Shown: positions 1 through 10,578 of the stretch, piece by piece
Layout of the letters: each line of letters begins with the position of its first letter
How positions within the stretch are numbered: the first letter of the stretch is position 1
Origin: Paraniabella ginsengisoli
Lineage (GTDB): Bacteria > Bacteroidota > Bacteroidia > Chitinophagales > Chitinophagaceae
Reading direction: 5' to 3'
Assembly (NCBI RefSeq): GCF_022513635.1
Contig: NZ_JAKWBL010000001.1
Location: 1,178,001-1,242,000, forward strand
DNA length: 64,000 nt
Notes under the pieces: generated by a model
What the model was told of the DNA's origin: nothing
Databases searched by the model: none
What the model saw: only the letters and a program-made list of their open reading frames with translations
Program-made: the position numbers and the translations under genes

Positions 1-444
1 AACGTAAATGTAAAAGGTGTTTACAATTGCCTTTACGCCGCTATTCCACTAATGAAGCAAAATGGAGGAGGGGTTGTTTTAAACCTGGCTTCAATTGCCT
101 CAAGCGTAGGCATCCCGGACAGGTTTGCATATAGCATGAGCAAAGGTGCTGTTTTAGCCATGACGTTATCTACTGCGAAAGATTACATAAAAGATAATAT
201 TCGTTGTAATTGCATTTCTCCAGCGCGTGTGCATACTCCGTTTGTTGATGGATTCCTTGCAAAAAATTATCCAGGCAAGGAAGCTGAAATGTTTGAAAAA
301 CTATCACAAACGCAACCCATCGGTCGTATGGCGAAGCCGGATGAAATTGCTGCGCTGATTTTATATTTGTGTAGTGATGAAGCTTCGTTTATTACCGGTT
401 GCGATTACCCGATCGACGGCGGATTTATAAAACTAAATAATTGA
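1..444 (+). CDS. SDR-family dehydrogenase, 5' truncated by window edge
   Basis: The reading frame is open from base 1, so the N-terminal part (including the Gly-rich NAD(P) motif) lies outside the window. The visible part has the short-chain dehydrogenase hallmarks: the segment LNLASIASS, the catalytic Tyr-x-x-x-Lys as YSMSK, the N/C-terminal signature CNCISPARVHTPF, and the usual C-terminal GCDYPIDGG. It lies 48 bp upstream of a fumarylacetoacetase-fold hydrolase and a lactonase. In known L-fucose/L-rhamnose non-phosphorylative pathways such an SDR oxidises 2-keto-3-deoxy-L-fuconate or the sugar itself. The family call is certain; the substrate is inferred from neighbours only. Confidence 0.9.
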   Translation, partial: NVNVKGVYNCLYAAIPLMKQNGGGVVLNLASIASSVGIPDRFAYSMSKGAVLAMTLSTAKDYIKDNIRCNCISPARVHTPFVDGFLAKNYPGKEAEMFEKLSQTQPIGRMAKPDEIAALILYLCSDEASFITGCDYPIDGGFIKLNN

Positions 445-492
445 GACCATAAGGAATATTAAATATAAAATTTCAAATAATAAATTAGAAAT

Positions 493-1347
493 ATGAAATT
501 GATCAGATTCGGGCAGGTTGGCGAAACAGGAACAGGCGTTATTATTGACGACGTAAAATATGATACGTCTGCCTTCGGCGAAGATTACAACGAAAAATTT
601 TTCGAAACAGATGGACTTGCCCGTCTTGAAAAATTTGTAAGAGATAATAAAGACACGCTACCAAAAGTTAACGATAATGAAAGATTAGATAGCCCGGTCG
701 CGCGTCCTTCCAAAATACTTTGTATAGGGTTAAACTATGCCGATCATGCTAAAGAAACAGGAGCTGCTGTTCCACCAGAGCCGGTTATTTTTATGAAGTC
801 GAGCACTTCGCTTTGCGGCCCAAACGATAATGTTATTATACCAAGAAATTCTGTTAAAACCGATTGGGAAGTTGAGCTTGCTATAGTTATCGGTAAAAAA
901 GCCAGCTATGTTGAAGAAGCTGAAGCAATGGATTATGTAGCCGGATATGTATTGCACAACGATGTTAGTGAACGCGAGTTTCAGTTAGAGCGTGCAGGCA
1001 CTTGGGATAAAGGAAAAGGTTGCGATACTTTTGCGCCGCTAGGCCCATTCCTGGCTACTAAAGACGAAATTGCTGATCCAGATAACCTGCGTTTGTGGTT
1101 AAAAGTAAACGGACAAACCATGCAGGATGGAACAACGGCAAACTTCATTTTTAAATTGCCTTATGTCATCTCTTACGTAAGCCAGTTTATGACGCTATTG
1201 CCCGGAGATGTAATATCTACAGGTACTCCGGCGGGAGTTGGTATGGGTTTTAGTCCTTCGGTTTATCTCAAACCCGGCGATGTAATTGAATTGGGTATTG
1301 ATGGATTAGGAACGTCTTCACAAACCTGCGTTGCGTGGAGTAAGTAG
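493..1347 (+). CDS. Fumarylacetoacetate hydrolase-family protein, likely 2,4-diketo-3-deoxy-L-fuconate hydrolase
   Basis: 284 aa, intact. The C-terminal two thirds form the FAH fold: ILCIGLNYADHAKE opens the domain, DWEVELAIVIGK carries the metal-binding acidic residues, and HNDVSEREFQ and STGTPAGVGMG are family signatures. The close match of the GTWDKGKGCDTFAPLGP segment to ureidoglycolate-lyase-like and diketo-deoxyfuconate hydrolase members, plus the flanking SDR and lactonase, suggests cleavage of 2,4-diketo-3-deoxy-L-fuconate to pyruvate and lactate. This is a cytosolic enzyme. Ureidoglycolate lyase is the main alternative, but no purine genes are nearby. Confidence 0.85.
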   Translation: MKLIRFGQVGETGTGVIIDDVKYDTSAFGEDYNEKFFETDGLARLEKFVRDNKDTLPKVNDNERLDSPVARPSKILCIGLNYADHAKETGAAVPPEPVIFMKSSTSLCGPNDNVIIPRNSVKTDWEVELAIVIGKKASYVEEAEAMDYVAGYVLHNDVSEREFQLERAGTWDKGKGCDTFAPLGPFLATKDEIADPDNLRLWLKVNGQTMQDGTTANFIFKLPYVISYVSQFMTLLPGDVISTGTPAGVGMGFSPSVYLKPGDVIELGIDGLGTSSQTCVAWSK

Positions 1348-1353
1348 GAAGTG

Positions 1354-1400
1354 AGTTGACGGATGACAGTTGTTTGTTCACAGTCTGTCATCGGTCAACT
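1354..1400. repeat. Intergenic inverted repeat of the GTTGAC/GTCAAC type
   Basis: Arms 1354-1369 and 1385-1400 are 16 bases with one mismatch (AGTTGACGGATGACAG against CTGTCATCGGTCAACT). It sits in the 72-bp gap between the FAH gene and the lactonase. Related GTCAAC-rich words recur near 47481, 52339 and 52978. Confidence 0.7.
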
Positions 1401-1419
1401 GTCAACTAACAACTTGATT

Positions 1420-2259
1420 ATGGTTCAAACAATAGACGCACACCAACATTTTTGGGTATTCGATCCCGTAAGAGACAGCTGGATCGATGATTCGATGAAA
1501 GTCATTCAAAGAGATTTCTTACCCAAAAATCTGAAACCTGTTTTGGATGATAATGGCATCGACGGTTGTGTGGTTGTACAAAGCGATCAAACCGAAACTG
1601 AAAATCTTTTTCAGCTTACCAATGCCATGCAGCATGATTTTGTAAAAGGCGTTGTTGGCTGGGTTGATCTGCGTGCAAAAAACATTGAAGATAAATTATC
1701 GCACTACAGTTATTATAAAAAGATGAAGGGCTTTCGCCATGTTTTACAAGGTGAGAAAGACCGGGCATTGATGCTAAAGAAAAACTTCATGAAAGGTATC
1801 AGCCTTTTAGAAAAATATAAATTCACTTACGATATTCTTATTTTCCCTGATCAGTTGAAATATGCTAAACAACTAGTAGAGGCATTCCCTAATCAAAAAT
1901 TTGTAATCGATCATATAGCTAAACCTTATATTAAAGATGGCAAGATCGATGGCTGGAAGCAGGATATACAGGCTATTGCTACATTACCGAATGTATCTTG
2001 CAAGATAAGCGGCATGGTAACCGAAGCCGATTGGAAAAAGTGGAAGCCTGCAGATTTTACGCCATACCTGGATACAGTTGTTGAAGCATTTGGAACCAAA
2101 CGTATCATGTACGGCAGCGATTGGCCGGTATGCCTGGTGGCAGCTTCTTACAAAAAAATGAAATCAATAGTTGATCATTACTTCGCCACCTTTTCTGAAA
2201 CGGAAAAGAATGCTTTTTATGGAGGTAATGCAATAAAGTTTTATAAATTAACTACATAA
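1420..2259 (+). CDS. Amidohydrolase-2 family lactonase, likely L-fuconolactonase
   Basis: 279 aa from the ATG at 1420. An in-frame upstream ATG at 1363 would add 19 residues encoded by the intergenic inverted repeat, so I reject it. The N-terminal HxH metal motif (DAHQHFW), a mid-protein HVLQGE, DHIAKP and the C-terminal YGSDWPVC are typical of L-rhamnono-/L-fuconolactone hydrolases. With the preceding SDR and FAH hydrolase it would form a fucose to pyruvate plus lactate route. The GH29 alpha-fucosidase at 13 kb would provide fucose, although it is not in the same transcription unit. Confidence 0.87.
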   Translation: MVQTIDAHQHFWVFDPVRDSWIDDSMKVIQRDFLPKNLKPVLDDNGIDGCVVVQSDQTETENLFQLTNAMQHDFVKGVVGWVDLRAKNIEDKLSHYSYYKKMKGFRHVLQGEKDRALMLKKNFMKGISLLEKYKFTYDILIFPDQLKYAKQLVEAFPNQKFVIDHIAKPYIKDGKIDGWKQDIQAIATLPNVSCKISGMVTEADWKKWKPADFTPYLDTVVEAFGTKRIMYGSDWPVCLVAASYKKMKSIVDHYFATFSETEKNAFYGGNAIKFYKLTT

Positions 2260-2305
2260 CATTTCCAAGTATTGACAAACTCTGAATTATTTTGATTAAT
2301 AGCTG

Positions 2306-4270
2306 CTACTTCAATATCAAAGCGCCCAAGGGCGGAAGATTAATAGTGATGCGGTATTTTTTATTATCATCTTCCAAACATTCGCTGCGTATTTCTTTAT
2401 TGAAAAAATCGCCGGTGCCGCCAAATTCCTTAATGTCAGAGTTGAAGATTTCCTGTGTATATTCTTTGCCGTAGCTTTCTATAACCCAGTTGTAGCGTGG
2501 TTCTGGCGTTGCATTTAAAATAATTAATACATCGTCTTCAGGTTGCGATCCGTTTCTTTTATATACCATCACACTTTCGTTACGATGGTTTAAATCGATC
2601 CATTCAAACCCATCCTGGCTAAATTGTTTTACATGTAAAGCAGGTTCATCTTTCAACGTTTTATTCAGGGTTTTAAGGCAAGCCTGTGCGCCTTTGTGGC
2701 TATCATATTCCAGCAAATGCCAGTCTAATTGCGACTTATAATTCCACTCGGTCGTTTGTCCAAATTCGCTACCCATAAATAACAGTTTGCCACCAGGATG
2801 TGTCCACATATATGTAAAGAATAATCGCAGGTTTGCAAATTTTTGCCAAAGGTCGCCAGGCATTTTATAAAGTAGCGGGCTTTTACCATGCACCACTTCA
2901 TCATGGCTGATTGGCAGCATGAAGTTTTCGTCATAATAATACATCATGCTAAAAGTGAACTGGTTTTGATGATTGGTGCGGTGTATCGGATCGAGCTTGA
3001 AATAATCAAGCGAATCGTGCATCCAACCCATCATCCATTTCATACCAAAGCCGAGCCCGCCGCCAAATGTAGGCCTTGAAACGCCCGGCCAGTCAGTCGC
3101 TTCTTCAGCAATAGTTTGTACGCCATTGAAATCACGATAGACCATTTCGTTTAAATTTTTTATAAACTCAATTGCCTCCAGGTTTCCATCGCCGCCATGT
3201 TCGTTAGGTTCCCATTCACCTTCTTTTCGCGAATAATTCAGTTTTAACATAGAACTCACTGCATCTACTCTTATGCCGTCAATATGAAAATAGTCGAACC
3301 AAAACCGCGCATTACTTATTAAAAAAGATTTTACTTCACCTCTTTTATAATTAAAAATATAACTGTTCCAGTCTGGATGAAAGCCCTTGCGCATATCGCC
3401 ATATTCATAAGTGTGATTGCCATCAAACATGAATAGCCCGTGCGCATCATAAGGAAAATGCGAAGGCACCCAATCTAAAAGAACACCAATTCCTTCCTCG
3501 TGAAAAGCATCTATCAGCCGCATCAGACCTTGCGGATCTCCAAATCGGGAAGTTGGTGCATAATAGCCAGTTATCTGGTAACCCCAGCTTCCATCAAAAG
3601 GATGCTCAGCAACTGGCATAAATTCAACATGTGTAAACCCCATTTCCTTTACATAAGGAACCAGTTTTTCACGTATTTCATCATAAGTAAGATATTTGTG
3701 CTCGTCGTTTGCGTCAGGTCTTAACCAGCTTGCCAAATGCACTTCATATACACTCCAGGGCGCACTTAACGAGTTATGCTTTTCTCTTTTCTGCATCCAG
3801 TCATTATCATTCCAATCGTAGTGCAAATCCCATGTGATGGATGCGGTAAGCGGTTTCACTTCCCAAAAATTAGCAAAGGGGTCACCTTTGTCCATCACTT
3901 TGTTATTAGGCCCCACAATATGATATTTATACACTTCGCCATAATTAAATCCGGGAATAAAACCTTCCCAAATACCGCTATTATCCCATCGGGCTGTAAG
4001 CGGATGCGAGAGCTTGTTCCAATCATTAAAATTGCCTGTGACAAGAACAAACTTAGCACTGGGCGCCCATACACAAAAATACATGCCCCAAACGCCGTTC
4101 ACCTGTAATAAATGCGATCCAAACTTCTCATAAAGTGTATAATTGGTACCTGTCTGAAAATTCGCAATATCTTCCTCAGTTAAAATAGAATAATTCCAAA
4201 CTGGTTTTGATGTATCTATAAAATTATCTTTCTCAAATTTTTCCTGAAAGATTTTAATGTTGGCTGGCAT
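2306..4270 (-). CDS. glgB: 1,4-alpha-glucan branching enzyme
   Basis: 654 aa from the ATG at 4270. The open frame reaches a TTG at 4414, but the extra 48 residues do not resemble the family and the first ATG is at 4270. An N-terminal CBM48 domain (YFCVWAPSAKFVLVTGNFND, residues about 64-85) precedes the GH13 barrel. The catalytic triad is visible: nucleophile D336 in GIRVDAV, acid/base Glu near 389-390 in TIAEEATDWP, and D457 in ISHDEVVHGK. It makes alpha-1,6 branches in glycogen. No other glg genes are present and it lies alone, divergent from the barrel protein at 4567. Confidence 0.96.
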   Translation of the reverse strand: MPANIKIFQEKFEKDNFIDTSKPVWNYSILTEEDIANFQTGTNYTLYEKFGSHLLQVNGVWGMYFCVWAPSAKFVLVTGNFNDWNKLSHPLTARWDNSGIWEGFIPGFNYGEVYKYHIVGPNNKVMDKGDPFANFWEVKPLTASITWDLHYDWNDNDWMQKREKHNSLSAPWSVYEVHLASWLRPDANDEHKYLTYDEIREKLVPYVKEMGFTHVEFMPVAEHPFDGSWGYQITGYYAPTSRFGDPQGLMRLIDAFHEEGIGVLLDWVPSHFPYDAHGLFMFDGNHTYEYGDMRKGFHPDWNSYIFNYKRGEVKSFLISNARFWFDYFHIDGIRVDAVSSMLKLNYSRKEGEWEPNEHGGDGNLEAIEFIKNLNEMVYRDFNGVQTIAEEATDWPGVSRPTFGGGLGFGMKWMMGWMHDSLDYFKLDPIHRTNHQNQFTFSMMYYYDENFMLPISHDEVVHGKSPLLYKMPGDLWQKFANLRLFFTYMWTHPGGKLLFMGSEFGQTTEWNYKSQLDWHLLEYDSHKGAQACLKTLNKTLKDEPALHVKQFSQDGFEWIDLNHRNESVMVYKRNGSQPEDDVLIILNATPEPRYNWVIESYGKEYTQEIFNSDIKEFGGTGDFFNKEIRSECLEDDNKKYRITINLPPLGALILK

Positions 4271-4566
4271 GTATAATGTTTGAAGCAATTTACGATAATT
4301 ATGATAGTCATAAAATCTTTCACGTTTTAAACAGGTCGCTTCACCGGTAAAAACATGTTGTTTACCGGAACTATCTAACTTAACCGAACGGGGATTTTTA
4401 TTTTTGGCTATCAAAATAAGAAAAGTAGATATTTACGTTATGTTCGTAGATATTTGGTTTTATCGTATTTTAACAAAAGTTTGAGTAACTTGAATTTTTT
4501 TAGCGCTAAGTTTATGCATTTTTGTCTTTTATGCATCTTAATTGCTTATAACTATCGAAACAAACT

Positions 4567-7360
4567 ATGAGATTTTATTTAACAATTGCTCTCCTAAGCT
4601 GCCTTTGTTCAACAACCTTTGCCCAAACCACAAGTATAAAAGGTGCTTTAATAGATTCTGCTGACCAAAGAAGTTTACAAAACACAGTGATAGCGCTAAT
4701 GAACAGTAAGGATTCTGTGTTGATAGATTTTGCCCGCGCTGGTTCAAATGGAGACTTTGAATTTACCGTTGCTGACACAGGAAGTTATATACTTTTAGTA
4801 ACGCATCCCTACTTTGCTGATTTTAGCGAAAAGTTTAACATGCAACCCGGAAAGCCCATCAACATGGGCTTTATTAATATGATATCGAAGGCTAAGTTGA
4901 TGGACGAGGTGATCGTGAAAACAGGTGCACCCATAAGGATAAAAGGAGATACCACCATTTATACAGCTGATAGTTTTAAGGTTAGGGAAGGTGCAAATGT
5001 AGAAGAGTTATTGAGAAAGCTGCCTGGCGTACAGGTAGACCGAAATGGAGAAATAACTGCTTTGGGTGAGAAGGTGGAAAGGTTTTTAGTTGATGGAGAA
5101 GAGTTTTTGGAAGTGACCCGGGAATTGCCACTAAAAATTTAAGAGCAGATATCGTTAAAGATGTTCAGGTTTATAAAGGGAAAAGCGATCAGGCTGCATT
5201 TACAGGTATCGACGATGGCCAAAGTAAACAAACGATGAACCTTGTGTTGAAAGAGGATAAGAAAAAAGGATATTTTGGAAAGGTTGAAGCAGGCGGCGGG
5301 TTGAAAAATGATAATCAACCTGGCGATCAAAATAAGTTTAATAATGCAATTATGTTTAATGCATTTAAAGCTAAAAGAAAAATATCAGCATACGGCATAA
5401 TGAGCAACACAGGTAAGCTTAATTTAGATTGGGATGATAGAAGCAAATTTGGTGGAGGGGATGACGTGCAGACAACAGATGATGGAAATATTTATTTTTC
5501 AGGAGGAGGCGATTACAATTCTAGCGATGGCATACCTACGAACTGGAATGGAGGTTTACATTATAGTAATAAATTTAACCAGGACAAGCAAAGTATTAAT
5601 GCCGGTTACAGGGTGACGAAAATAAATGCGCCAACACAATCGCAAACCTATACTAGAAACTTTTTGCCGGATTCTACCTGGCTTAGTTACAACGATAATA
5701 ATTCATATAGCTCAAATTTAAAACAAGGCGGTAACATTATTTTTGAAACCAAGCTTGATTCTATGAACACTTTAAAGTTGACAGCAAGTGGTAATAAGAA
5801 TAATAATGAGTCGAGTTATAATTATTACAGCGAGAACAGGAATGTTGACAGCTCATTTATTAACGCAAATAACAGGCATGGAGAGAGGGCTGCAGATAAT
5901 ACCAATATTAATGCGAACCTTCTTTGGATGCATAAATTTAAAAAACTGTATCGTACTATTTCAATAAATGGCGGCTTTAATTATACTAAATCTGCTGGAA
6001 GTGATATGCTATATTCCAAGTTGGATTTTTTGAAAATGGAGTGATTGATAGTACGGCTATAATAGATCAAAATACATTGTCTGATAACTTATCGAATAAC
6101 TACAATACACGAATTGCTTATACAGAGCCGTTGATGAAAGATGTTTATCTTGAATTGAGCTATGCCTTCGGACTTACTAATAACACCAACGATAGAAATG
6201 TGTATGCTAATAGCGGAACTGGCATATACGATAATCTTATTGACTCGTTAAGTAATAACTATGAACTTAATTTAATGAGTAATGCTCCGGGCGTCAATTT
6301 TAGATTTAATAAAAAGAAATTAAACTTCTCTGTAGGAACTTCTGCAGCATTTACTAGTTACGAGCAAATTGACCTGACAAGAGACATTACAAGAGATTAT
6401 AGCTTTGTGAACCATAGTCCCAGGGCTAACTTGACTTACAAAATAAAACCCAGCGAGACATTGAATTTTTACTATAACGGATATGGCCGGGCTCCATCTT
6501 TAGATCAGTTACAACCAATACCCGTAAATACCGACCCGCTTAATATTTATGTTGGTAATCCTTCATTGAAACCTTCCTTTAATCATAGCTTTAATGTGTA
6601 CTATAACATGTTTAAAATGTTGACGGAAAGGAATATTTGGGCGAACATCAGGTACAATTTCACACAGGATGCGTTCACACAATTCAGTGAGTTTAATGAA
6701 GGCGTTCGTCGATATTATACAGTAAATACTAATGGAGTTGCTAATTTCAGTTCGAACATTAACTACGGGTTTAAACTCAAAAGCATAGGTATGCGCTTAG
6801 GCGCTGGAGGCGGTTATAACTTTAATAGGAGTGTGGATTTTGTAAGTAATTTCAGTTCGAATGCCGGGCAAAGCCTAAAAAATATTAGCACAACAAATAG
6901 TTATAGTATTAGACTTAACATTTACAAAAGTGTGGATGATAAGTACGACTTTGGTCTGTTTCCTAATGTAAGCTACAATAACACGAAAGGTACTGTCAGC
7001 ACTATCGCAAATGCTAAATACTGGAGTGGCGGCTTTAATATATGGGGGAATGTGCAGTTGCCATTAAAATTTGAGATCAGGATGGATGTTGATGGAAATT
7101 ATACGCAAAAATTACCTGGATATCCATCTGGTAATAACTTTACTATCTGGAATGGGTTCCTTACAAAGAAGATTTATAAAAATCAGTTCGAAGCCAGGTT
7201 GTCTGTATATGATATCCTTAACCAAAATAGAGGTTATAATCGAAACTTTGATAGCTTTAGGTTTACTGAAAGTTATCGTACAACACTACAAAGATTTTGG
7301 CTGATTTCGTTTGTGTGGAATATTACGAAAAACGGCGCTGTTCCTACGCCTGCAAAATAG
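4567..7360 (+). CDS. CarboxypepD_reg / TonB-receptor-like outer-membrane beta-barrel protein (two frameshifts)
   Basis: 931 aa after correction. A signal peptide (cleavage near TTFAQ) is followed by a CarboxypepD_reg-like domain (about 23-110), a plug-like region (EELLRKLPGVQVDRNGEI) and a long aromatic-rich barrel. Two frame breaks: a T run of 5 at 5104-5108 (6 needed, restoring EFFGSDP and LRADIVKDVQVYKG) and a T run of 6 at 6026-6031 (7 needed, restoring LDFFENGVIDSTA). The family is the surface receptor usually found beside GLPGLI proteins, and one follows 69 bp downstream. Ligand unknown. Confidence 0.9.
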
Positions 7361-7429
7361 TGTATGAATATTTTTAGATCAATCATTTGTAGATTATGCT
7401 AATAACATCACAGTTGTAAAAATTAAAGA

Positions 7430-8196
7430 ATGAAGCAAGTTTTATTAATAGTATTTACACTTTGCGCCGTAGTATTTGTGCAAGGTCAGAAATTCATAAG
7501 TGGCGGAGTTATTGAATTTGAAGTAAAGACTAATATACAGAAGTATCTTGGGTATCGCTGGGGTGTTGATCTTGATGAGGATGATTTTTTAAGAAGCTTA
7601 TAGCTTCGCAGCCTCAGTTTACGGTTAATTATTATAAGTATAAATTCAATAATAATAAATCTACTTTTCAGTTTGATAGAAATGCTGATACAAAAAAAGT
7701 TTCTCCGTGGTTAAGTTTTGTAAACGAAGATGATTTTTGGTATAATGATTATGCTGATAAAAAATTTGTAAATCAGAAAGCAATAGACGATAATTATATT
7801 ATTTCAGGTGATCTGAAAAATATACAGTGGAAGTTATATCCAAATGATAATACTATAATTGCTGGTTTTAATTGTAGAAGAGCCAGCACAGTTTTATATG
7901 ATAGCGTATATGTATTTGCATATTATACTGACGAAATAACCATAAGCGGCGGCCCAATGAGCTTAAACGGATTGCCTGGGATGATTCTCGGCGTAACGAT
8001 TCCTCGCCTATATACAAGTTGGATCGCTACCTCTGTTTCGCTTGATGAACAACCGATTAAGGAACCCACAAAAGGTAAAAAGAAAAATGAAGCAGAGCTG
8101 CTACAGATATTGACAGAGTTCGGTAAATCGCGTGCTAAAGAGTATAAAAATGCAACAAGATATATTAGCCCTATGATATGGCAAACCTTTCTATAG
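7430..8196 (+). CDS. GLPGLI-family exported protein (one frameshift)
   Basis: 255 aa after correction, starting at the ATG at 7430 with a clear signal peptide (VLLIVFTLCAVVFVQGQ). The family-naming motif appears as NGLPGMILGV near residues 180-190. The frame breaks in a T run of 6 at 7585-7590; seven T restore DEDDFFKKLIASQPQFTVNYY and join the halves. GLPGLI proteins are Bacteroidota secreted proteins of unknown function, nearly always downstream of a CarboxypepD_reg barrel, as here. It converges on lysC with a 2-bp gap. Confidence 0.85.
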
Positions 8197-8198
8197 AC

Positions 8199-9463
8199 CT
8201 ATTTATATAGCAACCGCATATTATGCACGGTTTGTTGACGTACTAAAAATGCTTTGCCTTCCGCATATTGTTTTATCGAAGTTTCATCATAATGCCGAAT
8301 GGTTAAAAGGGTTAAGCCTGGCGTAACCTGCACATTAAAGTTTTGAGCAGCTTCGGCAGCAAACTGATTGATCTTCTCTTCTTTATAATCGAAAGCGTAA
8401 ATGATGTTGATAGCACCGTTTTGCGTAAGCGTTGGCGTAATAAATAGTTTTTCAAAAAGCTCGTAAAGCATTTCTGTATTATGTTCGCCAATAAAAGAAA
8501 AGTCTTTTGATTTTAACTCAATCATTACCTGATTTCTTTTAATTACGATAATTGGTGGTAGGTTTTTGACGACATTATTATGTATATGTGTTCCTGGTAA
8601 ATCTGCATTCAGAAAGCATTTTACATACAATGGAATACTTTTGTTTTGCAGCGGCTTTATAGTTTTTGGATGAATAACTTGCGCACCGTAATAAGCCATT
8701 TCAATAACTTCGGTATAGTTAAGTTCTGCAATTGGCTTAGCATCTTCAATTTCTTTAGGATCGGCATTCATAACGCTTTCCACATCTTTCCATATGGTTT
8801 GGCTTTCAGCATCCAGCATATTCGAAAATACCGCAGCACTATAATCGCTTCCTTCACGCCCCAACGTTGTACTTTCATTTTCATCAGTGGCGCCAATAAA
8901 ACCTTGTGTTAGTACTATGGAACCCGCTTCTAATATGGGCTTTATGACTTCGTCGACTTTTTTTGAGTAAAATCCCAGTCAATATTGGCGTCTCTGAAAT
9001 TATCATCAGTCCTGATAATGTCACGTACATCGATCCATTCATTCGTAATATTTACTTCATTTAAATAATGGCTTACAATGGCGGTCGATAATAATTCACC
9101 TGCACAAACAATCTGATCATAATAATAATCATATTCCCTAACTGGGTTGTCATGTAATAACCATTCTACTTCGGTAAAAAAATCTTTTAGTTGTGCTTCG
9201 CAGGCAAGGTAATTGGTTACTAGTAAATATTTAGCTGTGGTTAAATGCTGCTGCTTTATCTGGTCAAAAAATTGTAGCGCCTCATCTTGCTTTTTCGCAT
9301 AGAACGCCTCGGCCACTTTCTCCAGCGCATTGGTGGTTTTTCCCATTGCAGAAATAACAATCAACAATGGTTTGCCTTTATAAGATTGCAAAATATCAGC
9401 CACATTCTTGATACGCTCCACGCTATTAACCGACGCTCCACCAAATTTAAAAACCTTCACCAT
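8199..9463 (-). CDS. lysC: Aspartate kinase, monofunctional (one frameshift)
   Basis: 421 aa after correction. The amino-acid kinase domain starts with KFGGASV, and GREGSDYSA follows in the nucleotide/aspartate-binding region. The C-terminal part carries ACT-like regulatory segments. It phosphorylates aspartate, the first step to lysine, threonine and methionine. The frame breaks in a run of 7 T (8958-8964 on the plus strand); eight give TQKKVDEVIKP and join the halves exactly. No homoserine dehydrogenase domain follows. No other amino-acid biosynthesis gene is adjacent. Confidence 0.94.
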
Positions 9464-9778
9464 TTATATTTTTTGAATTGCAAATGTCGTGGTTTGGTTG
9501 AATGGAAAGTTAGAATGTTGAAAAGTTTATAAGTTGAAAGGCAATATTCCTGCTATACTAAGCGCCGTCTCTTTAGATTCTGTGCTGTAGCCTTCTTGCT
9601 CCAATATATTTTTTTGAATCAGCTGTAGAATATAGATCGTCGATCTTGTGTCACTCACTTTTACTGATGTGCAAATGGCATCCTATTTAAACGACAAATG
9701 TCCATTGCCGATTTAGTAATTATCAATATTTAAACTTTCAACTCCCCACATATCACAACTATATTGTAGTTTTATCGC
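9464..9778. other. Intergenic region, no gene recognised
   Basis: 315 bp between divergent lysC and the ABC ATPase. It contains AT-rich, GTTGAAAAGTTTATAAGTTGAAAGG-like low-complexity sequence near 9510-9540 and a short minus-strand open stretch of about 50 codons with no ATG and no recognisable homology. A possible -7 element (TAGTTTTA, 9766-9773) lies only 5 bases before the ATG of the ATPase. Confidence 0.5.
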
Positions 9779-10540
9779 ATGGAAAATGTGATGATTTCTG
9801 TAAACGACCTGGTGAAGAATTATGGTAATTTTAATGCTGTAAAAGGCATTTCCTTTGAGGTGTATGAAAATGAAATCTTCGGATTGCTGGGCCCAAACGG
9901 AGCGGGCAAATCCACCACGCTGGAAATTATTGAAACGCTTCGCAAAAAAACCAGCGGAAAAATTGAAGTAGCCGGATACGATTTAGATAAAAAACCAAAT
10001 ACCATCAAAAGTCTTATTGGTGTTCAGTTACAGGCCAGCAGTTATTATCCCGGTTTAAATCTGTTGCAATTAATCGATCTGTTTGGCGGATTGTACAATC
10101 AGGATGTGGACGGAATGGAGTTGCTGCGTTCGGTAAATTTAGAGGAAAAGGCAAAAGCCAAATTTAAGGAATTGAGTGGTGGACAGAAGCAAAGGTTTTC
10201 TGTAGCAACAACACTTATTAACAAGCCCAAAGTTATTTTTTTGGATGAACCAACAACTGGCCTCGATCCGCAGGCCAGGCGTAATTTGTGGGAGTTGATA
10301 AAGGAAATTAAATCGCAGGGAACAACTGTTATTATTACAACACATTATATGGATGAAGCCGAATATCTATGCGACAGGATCGCGATTATCGATTCGGGCA
10401 AAATTGTAGCTTTAGACACGCCGGATAACTTGATTGATCATTTGGTGGCTTCTGGCTTTGAAAGGCCAAGGGAAGTAAAGAAAGCAAACCTGGAAGATGT
10501 TTTTATACAACTTACAGGAAAAACTTTACGGGATGACTAA
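9779..10540 (+). CDS. ABC-2 type transporter ATP-binding protein
   Basis: 253 aa, intact, shorter than the usual 300 or so residues of this group. All motifs are present: Walker A GPNGAGKST (about 37-45), Q-loop near QLQASSY, signature LSGGQKQR, Walker B and D-loop VIFLDEPTTGLDPQ, and H-loop TTHYMDEAE. This architecture normally pairs with an ABC-2 permease for drug, lipid or polysaccharide export. No permease follows: the next gene is an FKBP isomerase 38 bp downstream, so it is an orphan ATPase here or its permease is elsewhere. Confidence 0.92.
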   Translation: MENVMISVNDLVKNYGNFNAVKGISFEVYENEIFGLLGPNGAGKSTTLEIIETLRKKTSGKIEVAGYDLDKKPNTIKSLIGVQLQASSYYPGLNLLQLIDLFGGLYNQDVDGMELLRSVNLEEKAKAKFKELSGGQKQRFSVATTLINKPKVIFLDEPTTGLDPQARRNLWELIKEIKSQGTTVIITTHYMDEAEYLCDRIAIIDSGKIVALDTPDNLIDHLVASGFERPREVKKANLEDVFIQLTGKTLRDD

Positions 10541-10578
10541 TCATTTTTGAATAATTATAATCAATAAAAAATATTAAT

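Noticed and set aside
1363..1419. Earlier ATG of the lactonase gene
   Set aside because: The extra residues are encoded by the intergenic inverted repeat; the conserved protein begins at 1420.
4271..4414. 48-residue N-terminal extension of glgB starting at TTG
   Set aside because: It starts with a rare codon, has no similarity to the family, and an ATG at 4270 gives a normal-length enzyme.
9545..9700. Minus-strand open stretch of about 50 codons between lysC and the ABC ATPase
   Set aside because: No ATG, no ribosome site, no recognisable protein features; probably chance.
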